Shown one piece after another: positions 44,600-54,888 of a DNA stretch of 64,000 bases (positions within the stretch are counted from its first letter, which is position 1; every line of letters starts with the position of its first letter). The translations under genes were made by a program, and so were the position numbers. The notes under the pieces are model-generated. The model was given only the letters and a program-made list of their open reading frames with translations, ran no database searches and was not told the origin of the DNA. Location: the NCBI GenBank assembly GCA_951394405.1, contig OX596334.1, forward strand, positions 1,054,001 through 1,118,000, read 5' to 3'. Origin of the DNA: Coprinellus micaceus (taxonomy: Eukaryota > Basidiomycota > Agaricomycetes > Agaricales > Psathyrellaceae).

Positions 44600-46825
44600 C
44601 TAAGGGAAGTTACAGAAATCCTTCTTCCTCAGAACGCACTCCGCCCCGTAGGGGCACTCATGACGAAAATGACATAACGGCCCCCCTCTGCAACTAGAGG
44701 GCGCGAAGGCGTGATCTATGCAACGGTGAGTAAGCCCCCGATGGCCATGAAGGGTGGAAATGGAGATGGAACGTACTGCTGCAGTCCACGCTGGGGCAGA
44801 TGAATGTATGCTGCAGGATAACCATCGTCGAAACACCAGGCTCGGGGGGACTGTCGCCTCCGTCGCCTTCGCTCTCAGGCGAGCCAGCCGTGGAAGTGGG
44901 TTCAACTTCCTCCAAAGGTTTACCCTGAAAGGCGGGGCGGAGTAGAACGGGAGAATGGCTGTATTGAGGACGAGGTGCCGCTAAGAAGGCCCTCGGGAAT
45001 TGGAAGGCGGTGTTCGACTTGTCTGTGGAGAACGACGACCAAGTCGCTATTGCTTCTCCGGATTCGCCCTGGGGATCGTCAGAGTTCGACCTCCAGTTCT
45101 CCGACAAGTCGGCTGGACTGGGAGGTAGGGTGATAGCACCGGGCGCTGAGGGCGTTCTTGTTTTGCTGTAGGGTGGTGGTGGGGACGGAGTATGGTATGG
45201 ATTGGTGGATACTGTCTTGGGGGTGACCTAGAATTACGAGATGAGTGAGTCGTGGAAGTGGTCAACGGTAAAGAAGTAGGTTGCTTACGCTCCACCGTTG
45301 GTCAGATGGCATCCTCTCTTCCATGAACAGACCAGGGATCTCGTGTACGTCGCATGCGAAGGGCGGTAAAGGATTGGAGTTCTTGTACCCTGTGATGATG
45401 CTGACTTTGTCCTCTTGTTCGGGGTCGAGTACTCCTCGAAGGTTCGTTCGGTATCCTCCGTCTTCGGAATCTGGAGACGACGAGTTAGCGCTATCGGGCA
45501 ACGAGGAACGGTGCACGAAGCCGACCACACGTACATGCGATGAAGATATGCTCCGTCTGCGGTAATTTGATGTTGACGTGGAAGAGTCCTACAAACCAGC
45601 GTCAGTCTCGACATCCCAGCCCCCACACTCCCCAAACTCACCCTGCACCCTCACATCCGCAGCCTCTTTATCATACCCTCTGTCGCTTACACACCAAAGC
45701 GGGTCCGCTTGGAAATTATGCACGAACTGTCTCATCTTATTCCGGGTCACCGGGTATCCGTTATGGTTCAACGCCCTCCTCAGCCCTTCCTGGTTCCACG
45801 CAAGCTCGACCGACACGAGAAGGTCGTAGCGGCCAGGGAACTGGCGTTTGATGAACGCATGTATGGCCTTCGCAGCGTTGGTTCCACCGTTCTTTGAATC
45901 AAGGAAGAATTCTGGCTTGAAGATGCATTGGTCGCCGTCGATAAGGACCCACACGTGCGGCTGTGTTCAGGAGGGTAAGTTCGGCGCCCACTATCCATCC
46001 GGCATTGGGTCGCGTACCTGGAACTTAGGAGTCGGAATCGCCGAGCTTGGATGAGCGTCGCCTTCCAGCTGTGAGGAAGGATTCTCCGCGTCTACGTCGG
46101 AGGGATTGGCTGTACCATGCAAAACTGGCGATGGTGCTGGGGGAAGTGCCGTCGTTGTAGAGACAGCGCTGTTTGGGAGCACCTGAGAGGCCTCGGTATG
46201 GGCTGACTGGAACTGGGGTTCGCCTTCGGGGTTGCTAGGCTCGCCTGGGGGGGTATCCGTGTCCGTCTGCGGGCCACACGGGGATTCTGGGGGCGTGGCA
46301 GGTGTAGGCTGAACCTCAGTATGTGAGGCAGCGGCATCAGCCAGCTGGCTCGACCCCTCATTCGGTTCGCCTACGTCGGGCTTCGGTGGGTTTAGAAATT
46401 TCCATTGAGGTCTCCCCTTTCCCCTTGTTCCCTTCGCGCGCAACGTCTGTTGAGGAGCGAGTGGGCTTTCGCCCTCGGCTATGACCCCAACGGTGTCCTG
46501 CGTAGGTGTAGATTCCGCGGAAACAGGCCAAGGCGGTGAAGGTGCACTTGGACCTGTCGTCGGGGGTGGCAGCGTGGAGGAGAAGCGCGCAGAGAACTCC
46601 GCATACGTCGAGGTCAAAGCTGTATTCCATTCGATCAGGGGCCTTTATGAAGTGGCTTGGGGAGCGTGACATACCTGAAGAGGGAGTGGCGTTCAGCCCT
46701 TTCGTTGACTTCGGGGCTGTTTGGAGTTAGGAGGTAAGGCGTGTCCTATCCAGGATGCGGAGATATTACACCATACCGGAGTTGAGGACTTGGGAGTACG
46801 AGAGAGTATTTTCGGAATGGCTCAT
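44600..46825 (-). CDS. DUF7923 (NYN/PIN-like) plus CCCH protein with long disordered N-terminus (604 aa)
   Basis: Eight exons: 46825-46777, 46716-46675, 46619-46018, 45960-45642, 45588-45535, 45470-45289, 45227-44777 and 44715-44600, exactly 605 codons. The ATG at 46825 (MSHSENTLSYSQVLNS) has a TATAAAAGG about 75 bases upstream. Residues 1-230 are Pro/Ser/Thr-rich. The domain opens HVWVLIDGDQCIF (acidic pair at 239 and 241), continues DRGYDKEAADVRVQ, then a 54-base exon, then YSEDGGY and a conserved HEIPGLF. After a low-complexity linker, the last exon completes a CCCH finger whose first Cys lies before the intron (..C-SNHAFAPSS-C-RGGPL-C-HFR-H). RNA binding and a nuclease-like role are inferred. 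It is divergent from the mitochondrial carrier at 47778. Confidence 0.82.
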
Positions 46826-47777
46826 ATTCGAGGGTGTTGAGGGGGATTGGGGCGAAGATGGTGTCTGGAATGATGAGCATTCGTCCTTCCAGGTAGGTTC
46901 CTTTTATACAATGCATCGTCGACGAGTGTCAGTGGCAAACGGGAGCCACCGGACGGCCAGAGGCGGGGGGCAACGACGAGACGACTCTGTCCGTCGGTGT
47001 CGAGGCAACGGCACCCTGCAAGGTTCAGAGCGAGACAGGAGGAGGTCCCCTCTCCGACAAAGCGGAGACAACACTTGCTCAACTGGCAAGATCCAAAAAC
47101 ATCGCGAGGCATCGCCTTGTTTCCATAGCCAACGGTTTTCAGATTTCCTTCGTCCTCGAGAGCCACTGAATGTCGTCAGACCAGAACATGGTCATGCAGC
47201 TTGACGCTACTTGATCAGGTAAAGAACAAGAATGTAGGATGTGAGCGGCTCACCTTCAGGGTTCGTGTTGACCTTCCTGAGGCCGAACGCTATCTCTGTT
47301 CCCTCCGCTTCCATCGTTCCGTCAGGCTCTGACGTCAGGGATCCATCAGAGAAGGAGGTTCAGGGTCTCTTGAGATAGACCATCTATGTCGGAAGCCGTC
47401 ATGGCACCATTCGTACCTCTGCCTGAAGGTCGTCTCCTTCTGGAATCTGAACGCTTTGACCCTTTCAGGAGGCCGTTTTGGATTGTAGCCGCGTCGCGGG
47501 GGAAGACAGAGGGTGTGTCGGATTCCCCAGCATCGCCAAGAGCGCAGACTCGAGATGAGACCGTTCGAGCTGAACGTCGGCAATGCCGACGACGACGCGT
47601 CCTCGTCGCCATCAATATTGTCGGAGTCTCAACTCACGTGCTCCCGAAACTTTCCTCCCGCTCGGCAAAAGGAAAACGGAACCAATTGGATTCCTCCCCG
47701 CTGTCATCTCCTCCCGTCGACGCACTCCTCTACCCCACCCATACCTCTCCTCGCCCTCTGAACCTCACCCATCCAAA
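46826..47777. other. Divergent promoter region
   Basis: This stretch lies between the DUF7923 gene (minus) and the RIM2-type carrier (plus). A minus-strand TATAAAAGG lies near 46900-46909. The remaining open frames look non-coding. Confidence 0.5.
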
Positions 47778-49023
47778 ATGGACGCCGAGGACGATTTCGA
47801 GAACACCCCGACTGTGCCTATCGCGTCGAGCTCCAAGAGCGTCATCCCCGCCAAGTCTTGGACGCATTTCGTTGCTGGAGGGTGAGCAGGGTCCCATACG
47901 GCGTTTTGGTGCTTGGGTTGCTGAACGTTGGGTGAATGTAGTCTGGGTGGAATGTGCGGAGCGATCGTCACGTCCCCATTCGACGTTGTGAAGACGCGTT
48001 TGCAGTCGTCACTCTTCCAGGAGCACGTACCGAGGAGAGCTGTAGCGTCAGCAGTTGAAGTTGTCCGTAACGGCGCGGGTTCAGGTGCAACCGCTGTCCT
48101 CCATGGAGGCGGAGGAGGTGGTGGCGCACGGATACCTCACGGAGGGCTGCTGTACAACTTTGTGGAGACGGGGCATATCATTCGGTGTGTATATACTTTG
48201 CTTCGCTGTCCAGATGCCAGCGCTTAACGTTGACGTACGTGCAGGGACATCTACGTACACGAGTCCCCTCGGGCACTGTTCAAGGGTCTCGGACCAACGC
48301 TGGTGGGCGTCGTCCCAGCAAGGTCAATCAACTTCTTCACGTACGGCAACGGCAAACAAGTCATCGCCAACACCTTCAACGACGGCGTCGAGAACAGCTA
48401 CGTCCACCTCGGCGCCGCAGCCCTCGCGGGTGTCGTCACCAGCACCGCGACCAACCCCATCTGGGTCGTGAAAACGCGGTTACAGCTCGTCCAAGGGCAG
48501 GGTACGAGCGGGTCACGGGGGAGCTGGGGGTGCATAAAGCAGATACTAAGGGAAGAGGGTGTGAGGGGTTTTTATAAGGGGATGACGGCGAGTTATTTGG
48601 GGGTGACGGAGGGGACGATTCAGTGGGTGTTGTATGAGAGGTTGAAGAAGATGAGTGCGAGAGAGGCGGGGCAGGGGCAGGGCGGGTGGAAGGAGTGGGC
48701 GGGGATGCTGGGGAGTGCGGGGACGGCGAAGTGTGTGGCGAGTTTGATTACATATCCTCATGAGGTGCGTTGTTTCCCCTTCCTTATATCTACACTGCTG
48801 ACGCTGGTGCGGAACGCAGGTCATCCGAACACGGCTCCGTCAACCACCACCAAAAGACGGCCCAACAAAGTATACGGGATTGTACCGAACGCTGCGCGTC
48901 GTCATCGCAGAGGAAGGTGCACGATCCCTATACGGCGGCCTCAGTGCCCATCTCATGCGAGTTATCCCGAACTCTGCGGTCATGTACGCGATCTATGAGG
49001 CGGCGCTGCGGGTGAACTTCTGA
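47778..49023 (+). CDS. RIM2: Mitochondrial pyrimidine nucleotide carrier, RIM2/SLC25A33-36 type (356 aa)
   Basis: Inner-membrane carrier expected to exchange pyrimidine (deoxy)nucleotides between cytosol and matrix. Exons are 47778-47881, 47942-48184, 48245-48764 and 48820-49023 (357 codons). All three mitochondrial-carrier repeats are present with their signatures PFDVVKTRLQ, PIWVVKTRLQ and PHEVIRTRLR. The text HFVAGGLGGMCGAIVTSP, then TNPIWVVKTRLQ and FYKGMTASYLG.TEGTIQW, is characteristic of the RIM2 subgroup. A Gly-rich loop after the first signature is long compared with yeast. It has no obvious functional link with the zinc-finger genes around it. Confidence 0.92.
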
Positions 49024-49957
49024 TGAGCGGGCGAGTTCGTCGACGCTTCCCGTTTGTCCCTCAACTCTCTGTCACGAAGTTATGACCCCTTTGACGACGA
49101 TATGGAACATTGGAGCCTTCCGGCCCCTCCACCACGCTTATTACGGTGGATGGAGGTGAAAATGCGGTTGGCCTTCCTTCCACGTTGGCTGAGGACCGTC
49201 TGCCCCTTGGATCCCCCCGCTCACTGGGCTCTGCCAACCCGTCGTGCGCTGCACCCCCTCCTCTGCCAACGATGGCGACCCACTATGGCCCTCCCCACGC
49301 CCCCCACGCCACTGACCCACCGAGTCTACATCCCTGTATAGCACCATCGACTACAACCCACCTCATCTCGGCACCAAACCCCACTTGCACCATACATATC
49401 CACAGTTCACATCTCCTACACTTTACCCTTACTCTACACTACGCCGATTCGTATATTCATAATTGGGCACCAGTTACCAGTCACCACTCATATTACATCT
49501 TGTTATCCTTATCCTTCCTTGCCCAGCACGACTTCCGGATGGAGGGTGCTTTAGACTATTTACCTACCCCCTGGACGATTCGTTCTATTCTTATAATGTA
49601 CATTAAATGATATCTCTATACCCGGCCGATGAGTGGGATGGGGTGCTGAAATTGGATTCGAGGGTACTTCAGCTTCAAAAGCTTCATCCTTCCACCCTTC
49701 TCGCCAGATCTCGTTTCCCCCCTCCCAGCAACCTGAAATCGTTGGCTTGGTATCAATACCGATAAGATTAGATCCTCGATTCAAACAATATCACAACCAA
49801 TTGGAACCGATGCATGTTCGATGTTCGGTCATCCACACTCCTCCCCCAACCCCCACCATCTCGTCAGCCTTGGGCTCCATGGACTCCTAAAGTGCAGCAC
49901 AGCTGCTCCACCCAGCGACACGCGTGAATTCGCGTTCTATTCTCCTTAAATTCAAGG
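49024..49957. other. Intergenic, carrier 3' side to DUF7923 gene
   Basis: About 930 bases. The first part is probably the carrier's 3' UTR. The rest holds the promoter of the gene at 49958. No repeat, RNA gene or clear TATA box was found. Confidence 0.4.
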
Positions 49958-51863
49958 ATGTCGACATTACACTGGCACGCTGTCGTCGCACGAAGCCGTC
50001 GCGTTCCCGCTCCCGGGACACGCGGTTACAAGCCCTCCTCTCGTCTTCGCCTTCACACAGGGTCCAAGCTCTCCTCGTCTTCTATCAGCACGGCGTCCTT
50101 CGACGACGACGACGACCCGGCGCCAAATCTTTTCTACCTTCATCGTCTGCTCACGGCTGTAGCAGGCACCTTTTATCCTGAATTAGGTGGGATCAAGAGG
50201 GGAAAAGCGAAAAAAATCTTTTCTGAACTCAGCTTGTCGAGTCCCATCTTTTCCGAGTATAATTCCCAGCTTAAAGTGGTACTAGAACGCCAGGCTGAGG
50301 AAGGAGTCGACGGGGGAGAAGAACATCGCCAGCGCTTTCAGTCACCAAAACCTGCCCCTCCCATCTCCATGACATCTGACACAGTACCCAGTGCCGCTCT
50401 GCTCAAAGGCGCCTCTTTGGTTCCTACCGCCCAAGGGCTACAGGTCCGTACATCACTGGTGGACGACGGTCCGACAACAATTCTTACATCTCCACAGCCT
50501 CACATTATTGCGCTCATAGACGGCGACGGATACATACCCAAAAGGGACATCCTCCGCGAGGGGCGTCGGGGTGGCCTGAAAGCGGCGAGGCTCATTGCAG
50601 AGGCCGTATCGGAGAAGTTCGACCGCCGTCTGGACTACAGGCTCTCTATCTACTTGCTTATGAACGAAAGGGGGCTTTTTAAGATGCTTATGGAGACTGA
50701 CCGTCACCGCAATCCCTTGAGTAGGAGCACCCTCAAGGAGTTCATGTATGGGTTCCAAGTTCCGCCGTTCAATTATGTTATCGGCATTGGGCCTGGGAAG
50801 GAGTACGTTGATACGAAGGTGAAGGGTACGTTCCTACGAGCCCATGATCTACTTTTGAATTCTGGCTTACCCACCTTCGTAGAGCTATTGAGGGTTAGCC
50901 TTCGCTCCCCTGACACAGAAACCGTCATTCTAGGAGGTGCCGTACACCTCCTCCTCTCTTCGTTTTCCATCTCCCTCTAACTCAGTTATACCTTGTCCTG
51001 CAGTGCTTAATGACAGCGGCTACATAAACAGCATCGAAGGGGAAGTTCTGTTTCAAGATAAAATCACACTACTCCACGTCCCCTCCGGCCTGCGCCTCTA
51101 CGAAACCCGTTTTCCACACCTACGAACTATAACTGTCCCCGGCCTATTTGAAGATCTCGGGGAGTTCGACCGCGCAGAGGATACCACCGAGCACGCTCAA
51201 GTGGCTGTGACCTCCCGGGGGAAGGCGCGGGAGCCTCGAACCAGATCTCCATCTGAGTGGGACACCATCCGGGCCCATGCATCTTCTGCTGTCTATAGTT
51301 CTACTGGGAAGAACGTGGACGGGCAGGGAGAACAGGAGCTCGAGGAAGACGGACCGCATTCCGCGACAGGGCTCGTATCGTCTACCCATCCGGTGCCCCC
51401 TTCGCGTCGTACGAGGAGACGACGAAGACTCGACGAGGCTCAAAACGGTAGCGATGGGTCGCTTCAGGACAGCAATACGACTCGCCAAGCTAGCCCTGCC
51501 AGACGGACGAAAGATCCTAAAGACCGCAGGGCCAGGCCAGGGCCAGGTGCCACAGCTAGGTTTGTCTGTTCTCTGTCAGTCATCCCTTGGCGCCCGCTAA
51601 CGCATTGCTGAATAGGACCGTTTTCAAGAATGCGTGGATACAGCAGAACCCACGGGGAACGGAAGGGGAGTTCCAGGCGTACTGGGAAGCGAAGGGACAG
51701 AAGGCGTATCAGGCGCAGGTCAGCTTCGTTCGTTTGTCTTGGAATGCATTACTCAATGGGCAACCCGGTTTTGTGGAAACAGGGCTGGTCGTATCTGAAT
51801 GACATCCGAAAGAGGATGGACGCGAAGGCTTCTTCATCGCACGAGCCTCCCAAGCAGCCATAA
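49958..51863 (+). CDS. DUF7923 (NYN/PIN-like) protein lacking CCCH fingers (553 aa)
   Basis: Five exons: 49958-50825, 50883-50936, 51004-51559, 51616-51718 and 51783-51863 (554 codons). The ATG at 49958 starts a disordered N-terminal region with an Asp run. The domain opens HIIALIDGDGYIP (acidic residues at 188 and 190), then GIGPGKEYVDTKVK, the 54-base exon ending VILG, then LNDSGY and TVPGLF, the same landmarks as the three genes at 38675, 40979 and 44600. The stretch after the domain is acidic then Arg-rich. The C-terminal exons encode FQAYWEAKGQKAYQAQGW and end EPPKQP; no CCCH finger is present. It is the only member on the plus strand. Nuclease-like function is inferred, and RNA binding would need another route. 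Confidence 0.78.
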
Positions 51864-51953
51864 CATTCACATATAGCGTCACACAATACCACATTGATGG
51901 CGTGAGCCTCGTGCACTTGCATCCCATCCCCCTTGACTTTCCTTACGTCCACC

Positions 51954-53163
51954 ATGCACCATCTATCGCAATATGGACCTTTAAACCTTCTCCGCATTCC
52001 CCTCGAATTATGGTTAGAAATCGCTGGCCTTGCGTGCAACGACGATGGAACGACCGCCCATGTCCTCTCAAGAACGTCCCATCATTTTCGGGAGATCTCC
52101 AAGCTCCAACGCTACCGCACTGTCAAGATCAAGGGGTGGAAACAGCTCTATTACTTTGAACATCTGTTCTCCGACCTCGACAAAGGCCTTCGACGGATGG
52201 TTAACCTCTATGTAGAGGTACCCTCTCTATTCAAGGTCGCCTATCCCGAATGGGCATTCGAACCTGAAGACGACCCAGGAAACGACCCCGATTATGATCC
52301 CTCTCCAGAGGCCAGTGACGACGAGGGCACGGATGACGAGCTTGAGTATGCGGAGATGTCAGAGTCCGAGAACGATGAACTTCGGGAGGACCTCCACCCA
52401 GGAGCGAGCGATGAAGTGAAAGACGTCGAGTACGTGCTACCCGACGAAGTGCAACATAAACTTTCGGTGTCAGGGACATTGGGCCGATCCTTCTATGAGC
52501 GCGTCGACCTCACTACACTCTCGCCGGGGAATAGGGCGATCGGGCTCCTAGAATTCGCAGCCTATGCGGCTCTCGGCAATATCCTCGAATACGCTGCGAC
52601 ATCGCTGGAAGTCTTCACCCTCCACTGGGAGCCATTTCACGACCTCCGGCCCGAGGCTATACTCCCAGCCCTCCCGAAACTCCGCAGTCTCTCCATATAC
52701 AGAGGAGGAGATCTGGGTGTTACTCAGAAGTTCCTCAAAAGTCGCCAGTACCCTTTGTTGGATGCCTACCCATCACTGCAACGCCTCGACCTGAATAGCA
52801 TGGAAACTGAGTATTGGGATGGGACTATGTTCTCGAGTTTGACGGAGTTCCCGGCGCTATACATCACCCTCCCGTGCCTTCTAGCCAGGTTTGTGGACTA
52901 AAAATTACACACTGCCTTTCAAACCGCTAAAATGCTTTCGATGGCTGCTCGCTAGGCAGTATGTTGCCGACCTCCGCCATATTGGCACACAGGGGAAATT
53001 GAAGGTTGTGCGCTCCTACTGCATGCACGAAACCCCCGAAGAATGCAACTCCGAAGATTGGAGTGTTCCCAATGGAATTCAGATCGTATGCGCCTCATTG
53101 CCTTTGGACTATGAGCAGGAGTGGCTTGGGCAGGTCACGGGGAGGGGGACAATAGCGTACTAA
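51954..53163 (+). CDS. F-box protein with acidic central region (380 aa)
   Basis: Two exons, 51954-52888 and 52956-53163 (381 codons). The ATG at 51954 leads to LLRIPLELWLEIAGLACND, the F-box start. SRTSHHFREISKLQRYRTV follows, matching the F-box of the genes at 6763 and 53383. The middle is strongly acidic (about residues 100-165). Then YAALGNILEYAATSLEVF is followed by LHWEPFHD, shared with the gene at 53383. The C-terminal half is leucine-rich. Predicted SCF ubiquitin-ligase receptor. It is tandem with its closest relative 220 bases downstream. Confidence 0.8.
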
Positions 53164-53382
53164 GTAGTGTCAACCGTGCAACCACGAGTACAGATTCTTG
53201 CTCTTTAGTCACATCTGGTACATGGATAGCTAGGTAGGCTATATCATAAGTCAAGGAATTTAAACCGGCAGTGGCTGGAAGTGGCTGGATCGACTCCGGT
53301 CGGGCCGCACAACACCCCGACCAAATCAAAAGCAGTGGATTCTTTTCAAGTTCTTTTCCCCTTCGTTCATCATCTCCTCCCC

Positions 53383-54617
53383 ATGCCACTCCCCGTATTG
53401 CCACTCGAAGTATGGCTAGAAATCCTAGAGGCCGCCTGCCTCATGGATATGAAGGTCCCCATCGTCCTGTCCGAAGCCACGCGAGAGCTCCGTAGCATAT
53501 CGAGGTTCCATTGGTTCCACTCGGTGAAGATTACGGACGAAGAACAACTACTCGCGTTTGAGAGGCGTTTCTCATCTGCGCCGCAAGGCATTCGCAAGAT
53601 CACTCACCTGCTCGTAGTGCTCCCATCCTTGCTGGAAAACGCCTCTAACGAGGATGAGGATGAAGCCGACGATGCCACAGATTCGTTGTACACACCATCC
53701 TCCACGGATTCTGATGATGAAGAGATGGAATTGGATGAAGCCTCATTCTCAGACAGCGAAGATGAACTCGAGTACGGGGATATATCGCCAGAAGAGGCTT
53801 TGGAGCTCAGTAACGAGGATAAGAGTTTACCACACCTCATCGACTACACACAGACCCTCCCCAGCTTCCGGATACTGCCTAGTGTGAGGTTCTACTGGTT
53901 GGACCCTCTGCATTCCAGCGACGTCGGCGGGCAAGACCTCTCGCGACTGGACCACCTAGCGTCCTACCGCGTGCGAACCATGGACCGGGAGCTAGAAGTG
54001 TATGCGGCGCTCCGACGTATCCTGGAGGGTGCATCAACATCTTTGAAGCTGTTCTCGCTTCACTGGGAGCCTCACTGCGACTTCAATATCGACGCCTTGT
54101 TTCCCGTTCTCCCTAACCTTCGGCGGCTGGCGATTTTCCGGCAGCGCCTCACAGACATTTACGCGGTGCATACGGTTCTTCAACAGAAATTCGCTCCTTT
54201 TCCTACCCTATTTCCCTCACTCCTCGAGTTCGACATCAACCATATCCGCAAGCCACACTGGGGAGGCACCTGCTTGGAGGCTCTCAAGAGCTGCATATCC
54301 TTACGGTCGGTGTCGTTACACTGCAAATTGGTGCAGTACGTCTAACACTCGAATCGCCCCGCGTTTGCCCTCACTAACACTGACATCTTGCGCGTGTCAG
54401 GGCGATGCTGGAGATGGGCCTTCTGAGTCCTCCTAGCGGGTTCCTTCCGACGTCGGTTAGAACGCTACGCGTAAATTGTGCGTGCGGGTGGGATCCAACC
54501 CTCTGCACCATCGACGTGACGAAGCCTCCTCAGGGTCTGAACTTCTTCAAGCTCCCCCGCGCCCTGGCCATGGGGGAGCTCGAAGGCGAATGGGAAGAGC
54601 GCCGATGGTTGTATTAG
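53383..54617 (+). CDS. F-box protein with acidic central region (389 aa)
   Basis: Two exons, 53383-54335 and 54401-54617 (390 codons). The start MPLPVLPLEVWLEILEAACL is the F-box. The acidic segment (DEDEADDATDSL, SDDEEMELDE) lies at about residues 90-150, and YAALRRILEGASTSLKLFSL then LHWEPHCDF matches the upstream tandem gene. The intron is at the same place and phase as in that gene. The last exon ends EGEWEERRWLY. Predicted SCF receptor; the tandem duplication explains the similarity. It converges on the laccase gene. Confidence 0.8.
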
Positions 54618-54888
54618 GACTGGGTGAGATCAGGCTCAAGCTAAGCAAGGCAAATGGGCACGGTCGCTTCCCGAATGGGTCGTGGATGAGTGTTAAGCCA
54701 GAACTGGATTCATGAAACCAATGGCCGGAGGAGGAATAGATAGTATATATATATAAGCTACATACAGGGATATTGGACAACTTTGCTGAGAAGATTCTTC
54801 GGGATATACGACAAGGGCGAGCAGGAACTACCAAGTGTTGACGACACTTCACAACGATTTCCAGACCCACGGTTCAGCCCTGAAAAGT

